Source: Terriglobus sp. RCC_193 (GTDB lineage: Bacteria > Acidobacteriota > Terriglobia > Terriglobales > Acidobacteriaceae). Taken from it: a stretch of DNA of 64,000 nucleotides. Shown piece after piece: positions 23,133 to 31,336 of this stretch; within the stretch, counting starts at the first letter, position 1, and each line of letters opens with the position of its first letter. Both the position numbers and the translations under genes were made by a program. The stretch is taken from assembly GCF_041355105.1 (NCBI RefSeq), contig NZ_JBFUPK010000004.1, positions 62,001-126,000 of the forward strand, written 5' to 3'. The notes under the pieces were generated by a model that was given only the letters and a program-made list of their open reading frames with translations, searched no databases and was not told the origin of the DNA.

Positions 23133-23792
23133 ATGACCAAGAGCAATGAAACGCTGGGGAAGCTGAAGCAAGGCATTCTGCAGTTTCAAAGTGAGGTGTA
23201 CCCGGCACGCCGCGAAGAGTACGAATACGCCGTGGCGCACCCGCAGAAGCCGCATACGCTGCTGATTACATGCGCGGATTCACGCATTGATCCGGAGGCA
23301 TTGACCCAGAGCGGTCCGGGTGAGATTTTTGTCGCACGCAATGTGGGCAACATGGTGCCCGCGTATGGCGAGATGATGGGAGGTGTATCTGCCGTGATCG
23401 AGTATGCCGTGGATGCGCTGAAGGTGAGCCACGCGGTGGTTTGCGGTCATACGGATTGCGGCGCCATGAAGGGTATTCTTGCAGGAGAGGGTGCACTGGA
23501 TACGATGCCCACGGTGAAGAGCTGGCTTCGCAATGCGGACGCCGCCAAGCGCGTGGCGCAGACCCTGGACGGAGCACAACCTTCGGTGCATACGATGACG
23601 GAGCAGAATGTTTTGCTGCAGTTGCAGCATCTGCGCACGCATCCTTCAGTGGCCGGAGCGATTGCGCGCGGTGATTTAACGTTGTCCGGATGGGTCTACG
23701 ACATTGGCCACGGTGACGTGCGCATTTACGACGAGGCGGCGAACCGCTTTCTGTCTGTTCGAGAATCCGTAGCCCAGGAGGCCATTGCTTGA
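23133..23792 (+). CDS. can: Beta-class carbonic anhydrase (cytoplasmic)
   Basis: Interconverts CO2 and bicarbonate. A 219-residue protein with the zinc motifs of the beta class: ITCADSRIDPEAL (Cys, Asp, Arg) and VVCGHTDCGAMKG (His, Cys). FVARNVGNMVP and SVAGAIARGDLTLSGWVYDIGHGDV (in part) are also typical. No signal peptide. The last bases overlap the bestrophin-like gene (TTGA junction), so enzyme and channel are made together. This suggests coupled bicarbonate handling and pH or carbon homeostasis. Confidence 0.95.
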   Translation: MTKSNETLGKLKQGILQFQSEVYPARREEYEYAVAHPQKPHTLLITCADSRIDPEALTQSGPGEIFVARNVGNMVPAYGEMMGGVSAVIEYAVDALKVSHAVVCGHTDCGAMKGILAGEGALDTMPTVKSWLRNADAAKRVAQTLDGAQPSVHTMTEQNVLLQLQHLRTHPSVAGAIARGDLTLSGWVYDIGHGDVRIYDEAANRFLSVRESVAQEAIA

Positions 23793-24703
23793 TCGTTCCT
23801 CACGCGCCGCAGCTTCGACGACTGCTGGAATATGTGGGCATGCCGCTTTTGCTGTTGTTTCTCTGGGACGGTGTCATTGTTCTGCTTTACAAAGTAGCGC
23901 ATTGGGATTGGGTGGCTTTGCCACACCTCCCGCTGGCGTTGCTGGGATCTTCCATCGGTCTGATTGTTGCGTTTCGCAATAACAGCAGCTATGGCCGATG
24001 GTGGGAAGCACGCACCATCTGGGGCGGTATCGTAAACAACTCCAGGTCGTGGGCACGTCAAGTGCTCACGGCCATTGCACCTCAGAAAGAGGCGGAGCGG
24101 GAGGCTGTCCGTACGATGCAGGTACGGATGGTGTATCTGCAGATTGCGTGGGTGCATGCTCTACGGCAGCAGTTGCGTGGTCTTCCTCCGCTGGATGAGC
24201 TGCATGGTGTACTGACAGAAGATGACCTGATGGAGCTGAAGGAGCAAAAGAATGTCGCCTTCACGCTCCAGTTGTGGCAAGGCGACCTGGCGAGGAGAGT
24301 GCTGGAGAACGATTGGGTTGACAGTCTACAGTGGTCATCTCTGGACGGAACGCTGAATGATCTGATCGATCTTCAGGGTGCTTCAGAGCGCATCAAGAAC
24401 ACGCCGATGCCGAAGCAGTACGATTTCTATCCCCAGTTGTTTGTGAAGATATTCTGTCTTCTGCTGCCTCTGGGGCTGGTGCAGAACATGGGCTGGTTTA
24501 CACCGCTCGGCTCTACGATTGTGGGTTTCATCTTTATCGCGCTGGATAAGATCGGGCGCGACCTGGAGGATCCTTTCAACAATACGATCTACGATATTCC
24601 GCTGACATCCATGTGCAGAACGATCGAGATCAATCTGCGGCAGTCTTTGGGGGAGCGTTCCTTGCCTGCAGCAGCGGAACCGGTTCACGGCGTGCTCTGG
24701 TAA
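23789..24703 (+). CDS. Bestrophin-like anion channel (RFP-TM/UPF0187 family)
   Basis: A 304-residue membrane protein of the bestrophin family, with the pore-region signature VAFRNNSSYGRWWEARTIWGG and the later LLPLGLVQNMGWFTPLGST segment and DLEDPFNNTIYDIPLTSMCRTIE tail (each partly quoted). Bacterial relatives form pentameric channels. Several eukaryotic bestrophins conduct bicarbonate and chloride. The TTG start overlaps the carbonic anhydrase stop codon (TTGA), so the two are translationally coupled. That makes bicarbonate the most likely physiological ion here, by inference. Confidence 0.88.
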   Translation: MIVPHAPQLRRLLEYVGMPLLLLFLWDGVIVLLYKVAHWDWVALPHLPLALLGSSIGLIVAFRNNSSYGRWWEARTIWGGIVNNSRSWARQVLTAIAPQKEAEREAVRTMQVRMVYLQIAWVHALRQQLRGLPPLDELHGVLTEDDLMELKEQKNVAFTLQLWQGDLARRVLENDWVDSLQWSSLDGTLNDLIDLQGASERIKNTPMPKQYDFYPQLFVKIFCLLLPLGLVQNMGWFTPLGSTIVGFIFIALDKIGRDLEDPFNNTIYDIPLTSMCRTIEINLRQSLGERSLPAAAEPVHGVLW

Positions 24704-24716
24704 TAAGAGTACGATT

Positions 24717-24782
24717 ACTCCTAAACTTTTAGTTGACACGCGGCGGCGGACAGGCGCATTCTTACTCCTAAAGATTTAGGAG
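24717..24782 (+). promoter_or_regulatory. BlaI-type promoter with two operators
   Basis: Operator 1 (24717-24733) has CTAAA-CT-TTTAG at its centre and abuts TTGACA (24733-24738), a good -35 box. Operator 2 (24765-24782) is the perfect palindrome CTCCTAAAGATTTAGGAG and overlaps the ribosome site of the regulator gene. The shared half-site CTCCTAAA marks both as one repressor's targets. Spacing places the -10 box (near CATTCT) between them. Confidence 0.75.
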
Positions 24783-24794
24783 GAATGAACGCAA

Positions 24795-25199
24795 ATGTCC
24801 GCCGCCGCTTCTGATAAGACCGCACTCACGCCGCTGGAACTGGAAATTATGCAGGTGCTGTGGAGCCAGGGCCCCAGCACGGCCGCGGAGATTGTGCCCC
24901 TGCTGAATGGAAACCTGGCTTACAACACCGTGGGCACGATGCTGCAGGTGCTGCTGCGCAAGGGGCGCGTGAAGCGCACGGCAGAGGGGCGTGCGTATCG
25001 CTATCGTGCGACGGTGAGCCGTGAGCGCGCGGCGGGTTCCGCCATTGGCGATCTGTTGAAGCGCATGTTTGCGGGCGATGCGCAGGCCATGCTGCTGGCG
25101 ATGGTGGATGCAGGGCATGTGGACGCGGACGATCTGCAGCGTGCGCGTAAGGCTCTGCAGACGGCGGAACGTGAAGATGCGAAAGAGGCACGGGGATGA
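24795..25199 (+). CDS. blaI: BlaI/MecI/CopY-family transcriptional repressor
   Basis: A 134-residue winged-helix repressor: LTPLELEIMQVLWSQGPSTAAEIVPLL and AYNTVGTMLQVLLRKGRVKRTAEGRAYRY (both partly quoted) are the DNA-binding region, followed by a dimerisation helix region. In this family the paired M56 sensor triggers cleavage of the repressor and derepression. The gene overlaps the M56 gene (ATGA junction). Two matching palindromes lie just upstream, so autoregulation is likely. Beta-lactamase control is not implied, since none is in this operon. Confidence 0.92.
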   Translation: MSAAASDKTALTPLELEIMQVLWSQGPSTAAEIVPLLNGNLAYNTVGTMLQVLLRKGRVKRTAEGRAYRYRATVSRERAAGSAIGDLLKRMFAGDAQAMLLAMVDAGHVDADDLQRARKALQTAEREDAKEARG

Positions 25200-27115
25200 G
25201 CGCGCCGGGTGTCGTTGACCAGGCGATTGCTGCCTTTGTGCTGCATGTGGTGTGGCAACTGCCATTGTTGGCGTCGGCAGCGTGGATGGCAGTGCGTATC
25301 GGGCGGCCTTCGGTACGTGTTGCCCATGCGCTTTGGATCGGCACACTGCTGCTGTGCGTGAGTGTGCCGATGATGGCGACGTGGCAGGGATATCGCACGG
25401 CACGCGTACAGGCAGAGGGTGCCGCGGTCACGGTGAATTACAGCACAGCAGATACTGTGCAACCTGTTTCTGCGATGGAACGTGATTCTGCGTGGATGCG
25501 TATGTGGCATCGCCACTTTACGTGGACGGATGGTGTGAAGCCGTTTGCCTTCGCGTTGCCACCGCGTGTGGCGCGCGGCATTGCGCTTGGATATCTTGTG
25601 TTGCTGGCGATGGCATGTTTTCGATTTGCAGTTGCGCTGCGTCGCGGACGTGTACTGGTTCGCAACGCGAAAGGTGAGATTCCACAGAATTTTGTCGTAG
25701 CAATGCAGGAGCAATGTGCTGCGATGGCGTGTCCTGTTCCGCATGTTGCGTTGAGCGAGGAAATTGCCGGCCCATTACTTGCGGGTGTGATGCGGCCAAC
25801 GCTTCTGTTGCCGAGGACCGCGGCAGCGATGAGTGCCGAGGAAGTGGAGGCGGTCCTGGCGCATGAGCTGTCGCATCTTCGCCGTCGCGATCCTCTTTGC
25901 CACGCTGCCTGTTCTGCGATGTTGCTGCCTTTGCGGTTTCATCCCGTTACGAAGTGGATTGCGTTGCGCATAGGGCAGACGCGCGAGATGGCATGTGATG
26001 CCGATGCGGTGAGGCATATGGGATCGGCTTCACGTTACGCAGATGCGTTGTTGTGCGTGGCGGAACGCATGACGTCTGCGCCTGTGTGGCCTGCGGGCAT
26101 TGGTTTGGGGTTGTTCGATGTTGCAAGCGCGGCTTCCGTTCGCGACGGACAGTCGTTGTTATCACCACGGTCTGCGACGGCAGGCCTCGAACTTTTCGGC
26201 GCAAGAGGCGCCATGGAGGAACGTATGCAGTCCATGATGAAAGACGGAAGAGCAAGTGGGAATACTCGCTTGATGCGCGGACTTGCAGGTGCGGCTATTG
26301 CTGCAACAGGAGTGGCGGCAGCGTGCATGATCCAGGTGCAGCCTGCGCTGGCAGCACAACAGAAGGACGCAACAGTACAGGCACATGCGGTGGTGACTGT
26401 AGACGACCGTGGCCCCGCGTTGGCCAGCGGGCATCACGTGCAGAAGCAACTTCTGGATGCAAGCCATCGGTTGCATGAAGCAGAGACGAAAGCCAACAGC
26501 GATGTAGATCGCAGCAAAATTGCGACGGCGCAGCAGATACTTCGCACGGCGCAGTCTGAGTTGGCGGCTGAGAGTACGCCTTCCAAAGTGATGATCCGTA
26601 TCGATGCCGATGCGCAGTTCGAAAGTGAGGATCGAGCTAAGGTCCAACTGAAAGGGCTGGATACGCAGCTAACTCGGATCAAGCTGGACGGGCAGAAGCC
26701 GCGAATGGACGTGAAGTTGCGGGCGTTGCAAGTGCAACCGCATGTAGAGCTGGAGCAAAGCCCGTTGATGATTGCGAAGCTGGAATCGCCGGTGCTTGTT
26801 GTGGCCTTGCAGGAAAGCGAAAAGCCAAGGAAGGTACCCGCAAGCGTGATGGCGGGAAATACGCTGACCAAGGTGACGCCCGTGTATCCGGCTTCCGCGA
26901 AGGAAGCGAAGATTCAGGGCGAAGTGGTATTGCACGCGATCATTGATGAGAACGGCAAGGTGGAACAGGTTGCAGTGGTTAGTTCGCCGGATAATGCGTT
27001 GTCGAAGTCTTCCATCGATGCCGTGCGGCAGTGGATGTATAAGCCATACCTGCTGAATGGCAAGCCGACAGCGGTGGATACTACCATCAACGTGAACTTC
27101 ACATTGGCACCATGA
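25196..27115 (+). CDS. M56 (BlaR1-like) metalloprotease sensor with C-terminal TonB domain
   Basis: A 639-residue membrane protein. The N-terminal part has about three hydrophobic segments and the M56 zinc motif LAHELSHLRRRDPL (His-Glu near residue 223), with the downstream EMACDADAVRHMG motif. A further membrane segment lies near 360-385. The central periplasmic part is helical and charged. The last 85 residues are a TonB/TolA C-terminal domain (VTPVYPASAKEAKIQGEVVL ... AVRQWMYKPYLLNGKP). In place of BlaR1's penicillin sensor this protein therefore ends in a TonB-like module. It is translationally coupled on both sides (ATGA at 25196 and 27112). Its signal is unknown. Confidence 0.9.
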   Translation: MSAPGVVDQAIAAFVLHVVWQLPLLASAAWMAVRIGRPSVRVAHALWIGTLLLCVSVPMMATWQGYRTARVQAEGAAVTVNYSTADTVQPVSAMERDSAWMRMWHRHFTWTDGVKPFAFALPPRVARGIALGYLVLLAMACFRFAVALRRGRVLVRNAKGEIPQNFVVAMQEQCAAMACPVPHVALSEEIAGPLLAGVMRPTLLLPRTAAAMSAEEVEAVLAHELSHLRRRDPLCHAACSAMLLPLRFHPVTKWIALRIGQTREMACDADAVRHMGSASRYADALLCVAERMTSAPVWPAGIGLGLFDVASAASVRDGQSLLSPRSATAGLELFGARGAMEERMQSMMKDGRASGNTRLMRGLAGAAIAATGVAAACMIQVQPALAAQQKDATVQAHAVVTVDDRGPALASGHHVQKQLLDASHRLHEAETKANSDVDRSKIATAQQILRTAQSELAAESTPSKVMIRIDADAQFESEDRAKVQLKGLDTQLTRIKLDGQKPRMDVKLRALQVQPHVELEQSPLMIAKLESPVLVVALQESEKPRKVPASVMAGNTLTKVTPVYPASAKEAKIQGEVVLHAIIDENGKVEQVAVVSSPDNALSKSSIDAVRQWMYKPYLLNGKPTAVDTTINVNFTLAP

Positions 27116-28224
27116 ACCGTTGTTCCTTCTCTGTAGCGATGGCGGCGGTCTGTATTGCTCTTATGGGATGCAGCGCCGCGCATCGCGTGGATGCGCCCTC
27201 GATTCATTTGATGGAAGCTGCTGGCTATCCTGTGTTGACTTCCACTGCGGGCACCTCGCAGCAGTTGACGGTGCGGACGATGATTGCGCTGGGTGCGGCG
27301 TCCGGTGCGGATTGTTCGGTTTCGGGTAAGGTTTTTTCGCTGCAGCCTCCTGCTGTTGCAGGTGCATCACAGTGGACCGTGACGAGCCCCAGCGTGCAGG
27401 GATGGCAGGTGGCGGATACGGCATCGCAGCTTCGCGTGGAGTGGAGCGCGTTTGTTGCGCAGCTTGCAGAACGCAGACGTGCAGGATGCTTTCATGCGGG
27501 ATGGAGCACGACTTCGCTGCAACAGACGATTGCCGATGCCATCCCTGTTCCCGCGGATGAAGCGTTGGTGTTGCGTTATGGATTCAGCGGCGAAGGGATT
27601 GCCGATTTGCAACCGGGGATGGTGTTGCAGGTGGAACGCAGTGTTCTGGGTGAGCGCAAGGGACGGCGTGAATTGCAGTCGTTGCAGGCGGATTATGAAG
27701 TGGTTGCCACGGACGATGGCGCGCGGCTGAAGCAGGTGCGTGCGGAGACGCTGCATATGAAGGAGCGGCCCGATGAGATCTTCGCCCTGGATCGGCTCAC
27801 GCAGAATGCGACACATCTGCGGCTGCTGTTGCAGAATCTGACAGCGGGAACGTCGGCGCAGCGCCCACCGATTTTGCTGATGGGCAGGGAAGACGCGACG
27901 TTGCAGCGTGTGTCTGTGAGCATGGAGGCGCAGGGCTGCGATGCTGCGAAGAGTGTTGCCGGTGTGCAGTGTCTTACGTTTCACGAAGCAGTAAGCTTGT
28001 TGGTTGCCGTGAAGGTGAATCGCAAACCGATGACGTTTGCATTGGGAACAACGCTGGGTGTGGCGCTGGATACGCAAAGCATTAACCCTGCTACGGCGGC
28101 ACTGCATCGCTCTTTGACTGGTGGACGTATGGCCGCAGTGATCTTTCCGCAGACGCGGGATGGCGTTTCCCGCATCGTGCTGCAGGGTGGGGATGAGATT
28201 GTTGGGAACAAGTTAGTTAAATAA
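27112..28224 (+). CDS. Hypothetical lipoprotein coupled to the BlaI/M56 operon
   Basis: A protein of 370 residues with lipoprotein signal (ALMGCSA, Cys at about 20). A short region (about 40-60, HLMEAAGYPVLTSTAGTSQQ in part) is followed by a small helical segment (AADTASQLRVEWSAFVAQLAERRRAGC in part) and a long beta-rich domain. No family is recognised. Five Cys residues in the mature part may form disulfides. The ATGA overlap with the M56 gene makes it the third member of the operon, so it may be the output or a co-sensor. A hairpin terminator overlaps its stop codon. Confidence 0.8.
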   Translation: MNRCSFSVAMAAVCIALMGCSAAHRVDAPSIHLMEAAGYPVLTSTAGTSQQLTVRTMIALGAASGADCSVSGKVFSLQPPAVAGASQWTVTSPSVQGWQVADTASQLRVEWSAFVAQLAERRRAGCFHAGWSTTSLQQTIADAIPVPADEALVLRYGFSGEGIADLQPGMVLQVERSVLGERKGRRELQSLQADYEVVATDDGARLKQVRAETLHMKERPDEIFALDRLTQNATHLRLLLQNLTAGTSAQRPPILLMGREDATLQRVSVSMEAQGCDAAKSVAGVQCLTFHEAVSLLVAVKVNRKPMTFALGTTLGVALDTQSINPATAALHRSLTGGRMAAVIFPQTRDGVSRIVLQGGDEIVGNKLVK

Positions 28225-28235
28225 GCTAACTTGTT
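28207..28235 (+). terminator. Terminator-like hairpin at the end of the BlaI/M56 operon
   Basis: Ten-base-pair stem AACAAGTTAG / CTAACTTGTT with a nine-base loop that contains the stop codon of the lipoprotein gene. AT-rich and lacking a clean T-run, so termination may be partial. Confidence 0.55.
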
Positions 28236-28279
28236 GTACGTGAAGCCTCGAAGGACTTCCGTGAGGCATTCTCATGGGG

Positions 28280-28412
28280 TGAGAGGAATGCAGGTCCTTC
28301 GGCTTCGCTCAGGATGACGAACTTCGTTCGTTGGAGCTTCGCTGACGCACTGCGTGCGTATGATCGCGCTTTGCGCGGTGTCCGGGTTAGCTTTGCGAAC
28401 CTGGGGCATCCA
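28280..28412. repeat. Intergenic multi-hairpin repeat block 7
   Basis: GTCCTTCGGCTTCGCTCAG core with hairpins ACGAAC-TTC-GTTCGT (28317-28331) and ACGCAC-TGC-GTGCGT (28345-28359), then ATCGCGC-TTT-GCGCGGT and a variant of the GGTTAGC...GAACCTGGGGCA stem. Between two convergent genes. Confidence 0.85.
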
Positions 28413-28446
28413 TGCTGAATCTCTGCGCGGGCTTATGATCTGGCTC

Positions 28447-29820
28447 TTAACGTTCCGGGTGCAGGTTCATCTTCAGGAAGTCCACGTAGACAGGCCAGTC
28501 GGAAGGCACCATGCCGTGGCCGCCGTTGTGCATCTCGTAACTCAGGTCATGCAGGATGGGAACGCCTGCTGCAGGTAATACATCTGTGCCGAGGTCCTGC
28601 TTGCCGTAGAGGCGATAGACGGGGCCTGCGGCGACAGCGGCGAGGAACTCGCCTTTGGGGTCACTCCAAAAGTCGATGTTGCCGGTTTGCAGCAGCAACG
28701 GACGCGGTGCAACCAATGCGACGAGCATGTTGGCGTCCATCGGTGCCGTGTCCGGGAAGCCCGCGTAGTTGGCCCAGTTCTTTGCGAATTGATACGGATA
28801 GCGGCTGGGTGCGGTCATGTGCGCGATGGTTTCACCGTAGTTGCGATGGCTCAGCGCACCTCCACCTTCGCCACCACAGCTTGCAATCACAGCGGCGAAT
28901 CGTTGGTCATGCGCGCCCGCCCAGAGTGCGGTTTTACCAAGACGTGAGATGCCGTGAACGGCGACCCGCTTCGCGTCGATGTCTTTGTCCGTTTCGAAGT
29001 AATCCTGTACGCGGCTCATGCCCCATGCCCACGCGGCGATGGAGCCCCACGCGTCACCGGGTCGGTCGTCGTTGTTCTTGATGTTTGTGGCGCGAATGCC
29101 ATCGGGAACGCCAGCGGGATAGTCGGGGTCGATGTCGCCGTAATAGAAGGTGGCGATGCCGATGCCTGCGTCAAGAAAGATGTCCGCGTTCAGTTTGCCG
29201 AAGGCGCGCGTGGGCATTTCGCGCTTGCCGGTCTTCGGATTCCACACCTCAACAGGACGGATGCCGGGATCGTCAAAGGCCATCTGCGGCGCGCCGAAGT
29301 TGATGCTGAGCAGCATGGGGGCACGCTTCTTTGCGGCGACTTTTGTTGCGGGAAGGTATTCGACGAGGTTGATCTGTGGGCCGGTCTTTTCCTTGTTCAG
29401 CCAGATGACGACCTGTTTGCGGATGGCCTTGCCGTTGAGGGCAGGCGTCCCTTTATCGAAGACCTCGAAATTTTCACCTGCTGGCTTGCCCGGGGCAATG
29501 CCGAACTGCTGGGTTTCAAAGATGCGGACGATTTCCGGGCGACGTTTTGTTTCCCACGTCTTGATGTCGCGAACGGGTGTGCCGTCGGCCATTTTCAGCG
29601 CGTCTGGAAGCGTGTAGGTGCCGACTTTACTCTCGTCGTAGTTGACGGGAATACCTGCCACGTCTTCCGGCCTGGCCGGCGGTGTGGTGGCGGTGGCCGA
29701 TGTCATGTTGGGGCCAGCCTGCGGTGTTGCCGGGGCGCTTTGTGCGTTTGCTGAGGCTGCGGCGAGAAGGACGGCAGTGAGCGCAAGGGGCAGACGGATA
29801 GCGAACGATGCACGGCGCAA
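28447..29820 (-). CDS. Glucuronoyl esterase (CE15 family), exported
   Basis: Cleaves ester links between glucuronoxylan and lignin alcohols in plant cell walls. A 457-residue alpha/beta hydrolase with signal peptide (PLALTAVLLAAASANAQ). The nucleophile motif is AVHGISRLGKTALWAG (GxSRxGK is diagnostic of CE15). ASCGGEGGGALSHRNYGETI gives the acidic partner, and MHNGGHGM supplies the His. WDSI-like insertions are in the usual place (LWDISL is absent). It fits the organism's plant-polysaccharide lifestyle together with the GH127 gene. No neighbouring xylanase is seen. Confidence 0.88.
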   Translation of the reverse strand: MRRASFAIRLPLALTAVLLAAASANAQSAPATPQAGPNMTSATATTPPARPEDVAGIPVNYDESKVGTYTLPDALKMADGTPVRDIKTWETKRRPEIVRIFETQQFGIAPGKPAGENFEVFDKGTPALNGKAIRKQVVIWLNKEKTGPQINLVEYLPATKVAAKKRAPMLLSINFGAPQMAFDDPGIRPVEVWNPKTGKREMPTRAFGKLNADIFLDAGIGIATFYYGDIDPDYPAGVPDGIRATNIKNNDDRPGDAWGSIAAWAWGMSRVQDYFETDKDIDAKRVAVHGISRLGKTALWAGAHDQRFAAVIASCGGEGGGALSHRNYGETIAHMTAPSRYPYQFAKNWANYAGFPDTAPMDANMLVALVAPRPLLLQTGNIDFWSDPKGEFLAAVAAGPVYRLYGKQDLGTDVLPAAGVPILHDLSYEMHNGGHGMVPSDWPVYVDFLKMNLHPER

Positions 29821-29934
29821 CGGAATACTCCAGGTGGGAAATTATGTACCGTCACACCGTAGGTTCACGCAACAACGGGCGTCAAGTGCCAGCCTGAGAC
29901 ATGGTATGAATTGCGAAGAGTTTTTCGACGCTGT

Positions 29935-30515
29935 GGGAGCATTCCCTCAGCGGCTGAAGCCGCACTTCTTCTTGCGACTCTACGGCAGGGCTGAAGCCCT
30001 GCCCTTCCGAAAGATGACGATCTTTGATCGTATGATCGCGCTTTTGCGCGATGCCCAGGTTAGCTTCGCGAACCTGGGGCACCCGGGTTTGTGGCTGTCA
30101 CTGTGTTTAGGCTTGCTGGTGCGTGGGAAGAATGTAGGTTCTTCAGCTACGCTTCGCTTCGTTCAGGATGACGGTCTTTGACCGTATGAGCTTCGCCTTC
30201 GCGAAGCTGTTTCAGGATTGGTGGCTGGAAGAGGTCGGACGTGTCGTTGCGGGATGACGCGTCGGGATTCTTCGCTGCGCTCAGAATGACGATCTTCGAT
30301 CGTATGATCGCGCTTTTGCGCGATGCCCAGGTTAGCTTCGCGAACCTGGGGCACCCGGGTTTGTGGCTGTCACTGTGTTTAGGCTTGCTGGTGCGTGGGA
30401 AGAATGTAGGTCCTTCAGCTCCGCTTCGCTTCGTTCAGGATGACGGTCTTCGATCGTATGATCGCGCAAAACGCGATGCCCCAGGTAGTTTCGCAAACCC
30501 GAGGCACCTCTCTTC
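29935..30515. repeat. Intergenic multi-hairpin repeat block 8 with a 150-bp duplication
   Basis: Two near-identical stretches (30017-30185 and 30289-30457, offset 272 bases) each run from ACGATC-TTY-GATCGT through ATCGCGC-TTTT-GCGCGAT and CCCAGGTT...AACCTGGGGCACCC to a second GTTCAGGATGAC core. The later core hairpin is ACGGTC-TTT-GACCGT in the first copy and ACGGTC-TTC-GATCGT (one G-U pair) in the second. No gene is supported. Confidence 0.85.
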
Positions 30516-30533
30516 GATAACGATGTTTGTCGC

Positions 30534-31265
30534 TTAACCCGCGAGCAGGCTGCCGATGAGCGATTTGCGCGATTCGCGTGGTGGTGGCGGTGCATCGTGC
30601 ATGCGGCCATCACGTACGTAGAGCGTGCGATCAGCGATAGCTGCGGCTTCCGGGTTGTGCGTGATCATCAGCACGGTCTGGCCCAGCTCCTTGGAAGCGT
30701 GGCGCAGCATTTCGAGTACGGTTTCGCTGTTTTCCGTGTCCAGGTTGCCGGTGGGTTCGTCGGCCAGGATGATGGCGGGGCGGGTGATGAGAGCGCGGGC
30801 AATGGCCACGCGCTGCTGCTCGCCGCCGGAAAGTTCGCTGGGACGGTTGTCTAAGCGTGTCTCAATGCGGAGAAGCTCCGCAAGATGCTGCAGCAGGTTC
30901 TGATCCAGCAGCTTGCCGGTATCCGCAATGGAGTGTGCCAGTTCAATGTTGCCGCGCGCGGTGAGCGTAGGCAGCAGGTTGAAACGCTGGAAGACGAAGC
31001 CGATCTTCTGGCCACGTCGGCGGGTGCGCTCCGCGTCGGAGAGGGAACTGAAGTCTACACCGTCAATGGTGACGGAGCCGCCGGTGGCGCGTGTGAGGCC
31101 GCCAAGGAGGTAGAAGAGCGTTGATTTGCCGGAACCCGAGGGCCCGACGATGGCGACAAACTCGCCACGATCAATGGTGAAGGTGGCGTCGCGCAGCGCG
31201 TGCGTTTCGATCTTTCCGCTGCGATAAGTTTTTCCGAGTTGCTGTGCGACGATGATGGGCGGCAT
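30534..31265 (-). CDS. ABC transporter ATP-binding protein (LolD/MacB type)
   Basis: A 243-residue ATPase of the class that powers lipoprotein release or MacB-like export. Walker A GPSGSGKST, the Q-loop FQRFNLLPTLTARGN, signature LSGGEQQRVAIARAL, Walker B IILADEPTGNLD and the switch His in MITHNPEAA are all intact. No permease gene is adjacent on the same strand, so the partner is elsewhere. The lone FtsX-type permease at 4443-5024 is a formal candidate but far away. The C-terminal tail (PPPPRESRKSLIGSLLAG) is unusual. Confidence 0.9.
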   Translation of the reverse strand: MPPIIVAQQLGKTYRSGKIETHALRDATFTIDRGEFVAIVGPSGSGKSTLFYLLGGLTRATGGSVTIDGVDFSSLSDAERTRRRGQKIGFVFQRFNLLPTLTARGNIELAHSIADTGKLLDQNLLQHLAELLRIETRLDNRPSELSGGEQQRVAIARALITRPAIILADEPTGNLDTENSETVLEMLRHASKELGQTVLMITHNPEAAAIADRTLYVRDGRMHDAPPPPRESRKSLIGSLLAG

Positions 31266-31336
31266 ACCTCTTTCCAGTCTATCGCGGATGGGCGGCAGGC
31301 AGGCGTTGCCGCCATCCTGCTACCATTCGCCTATCC

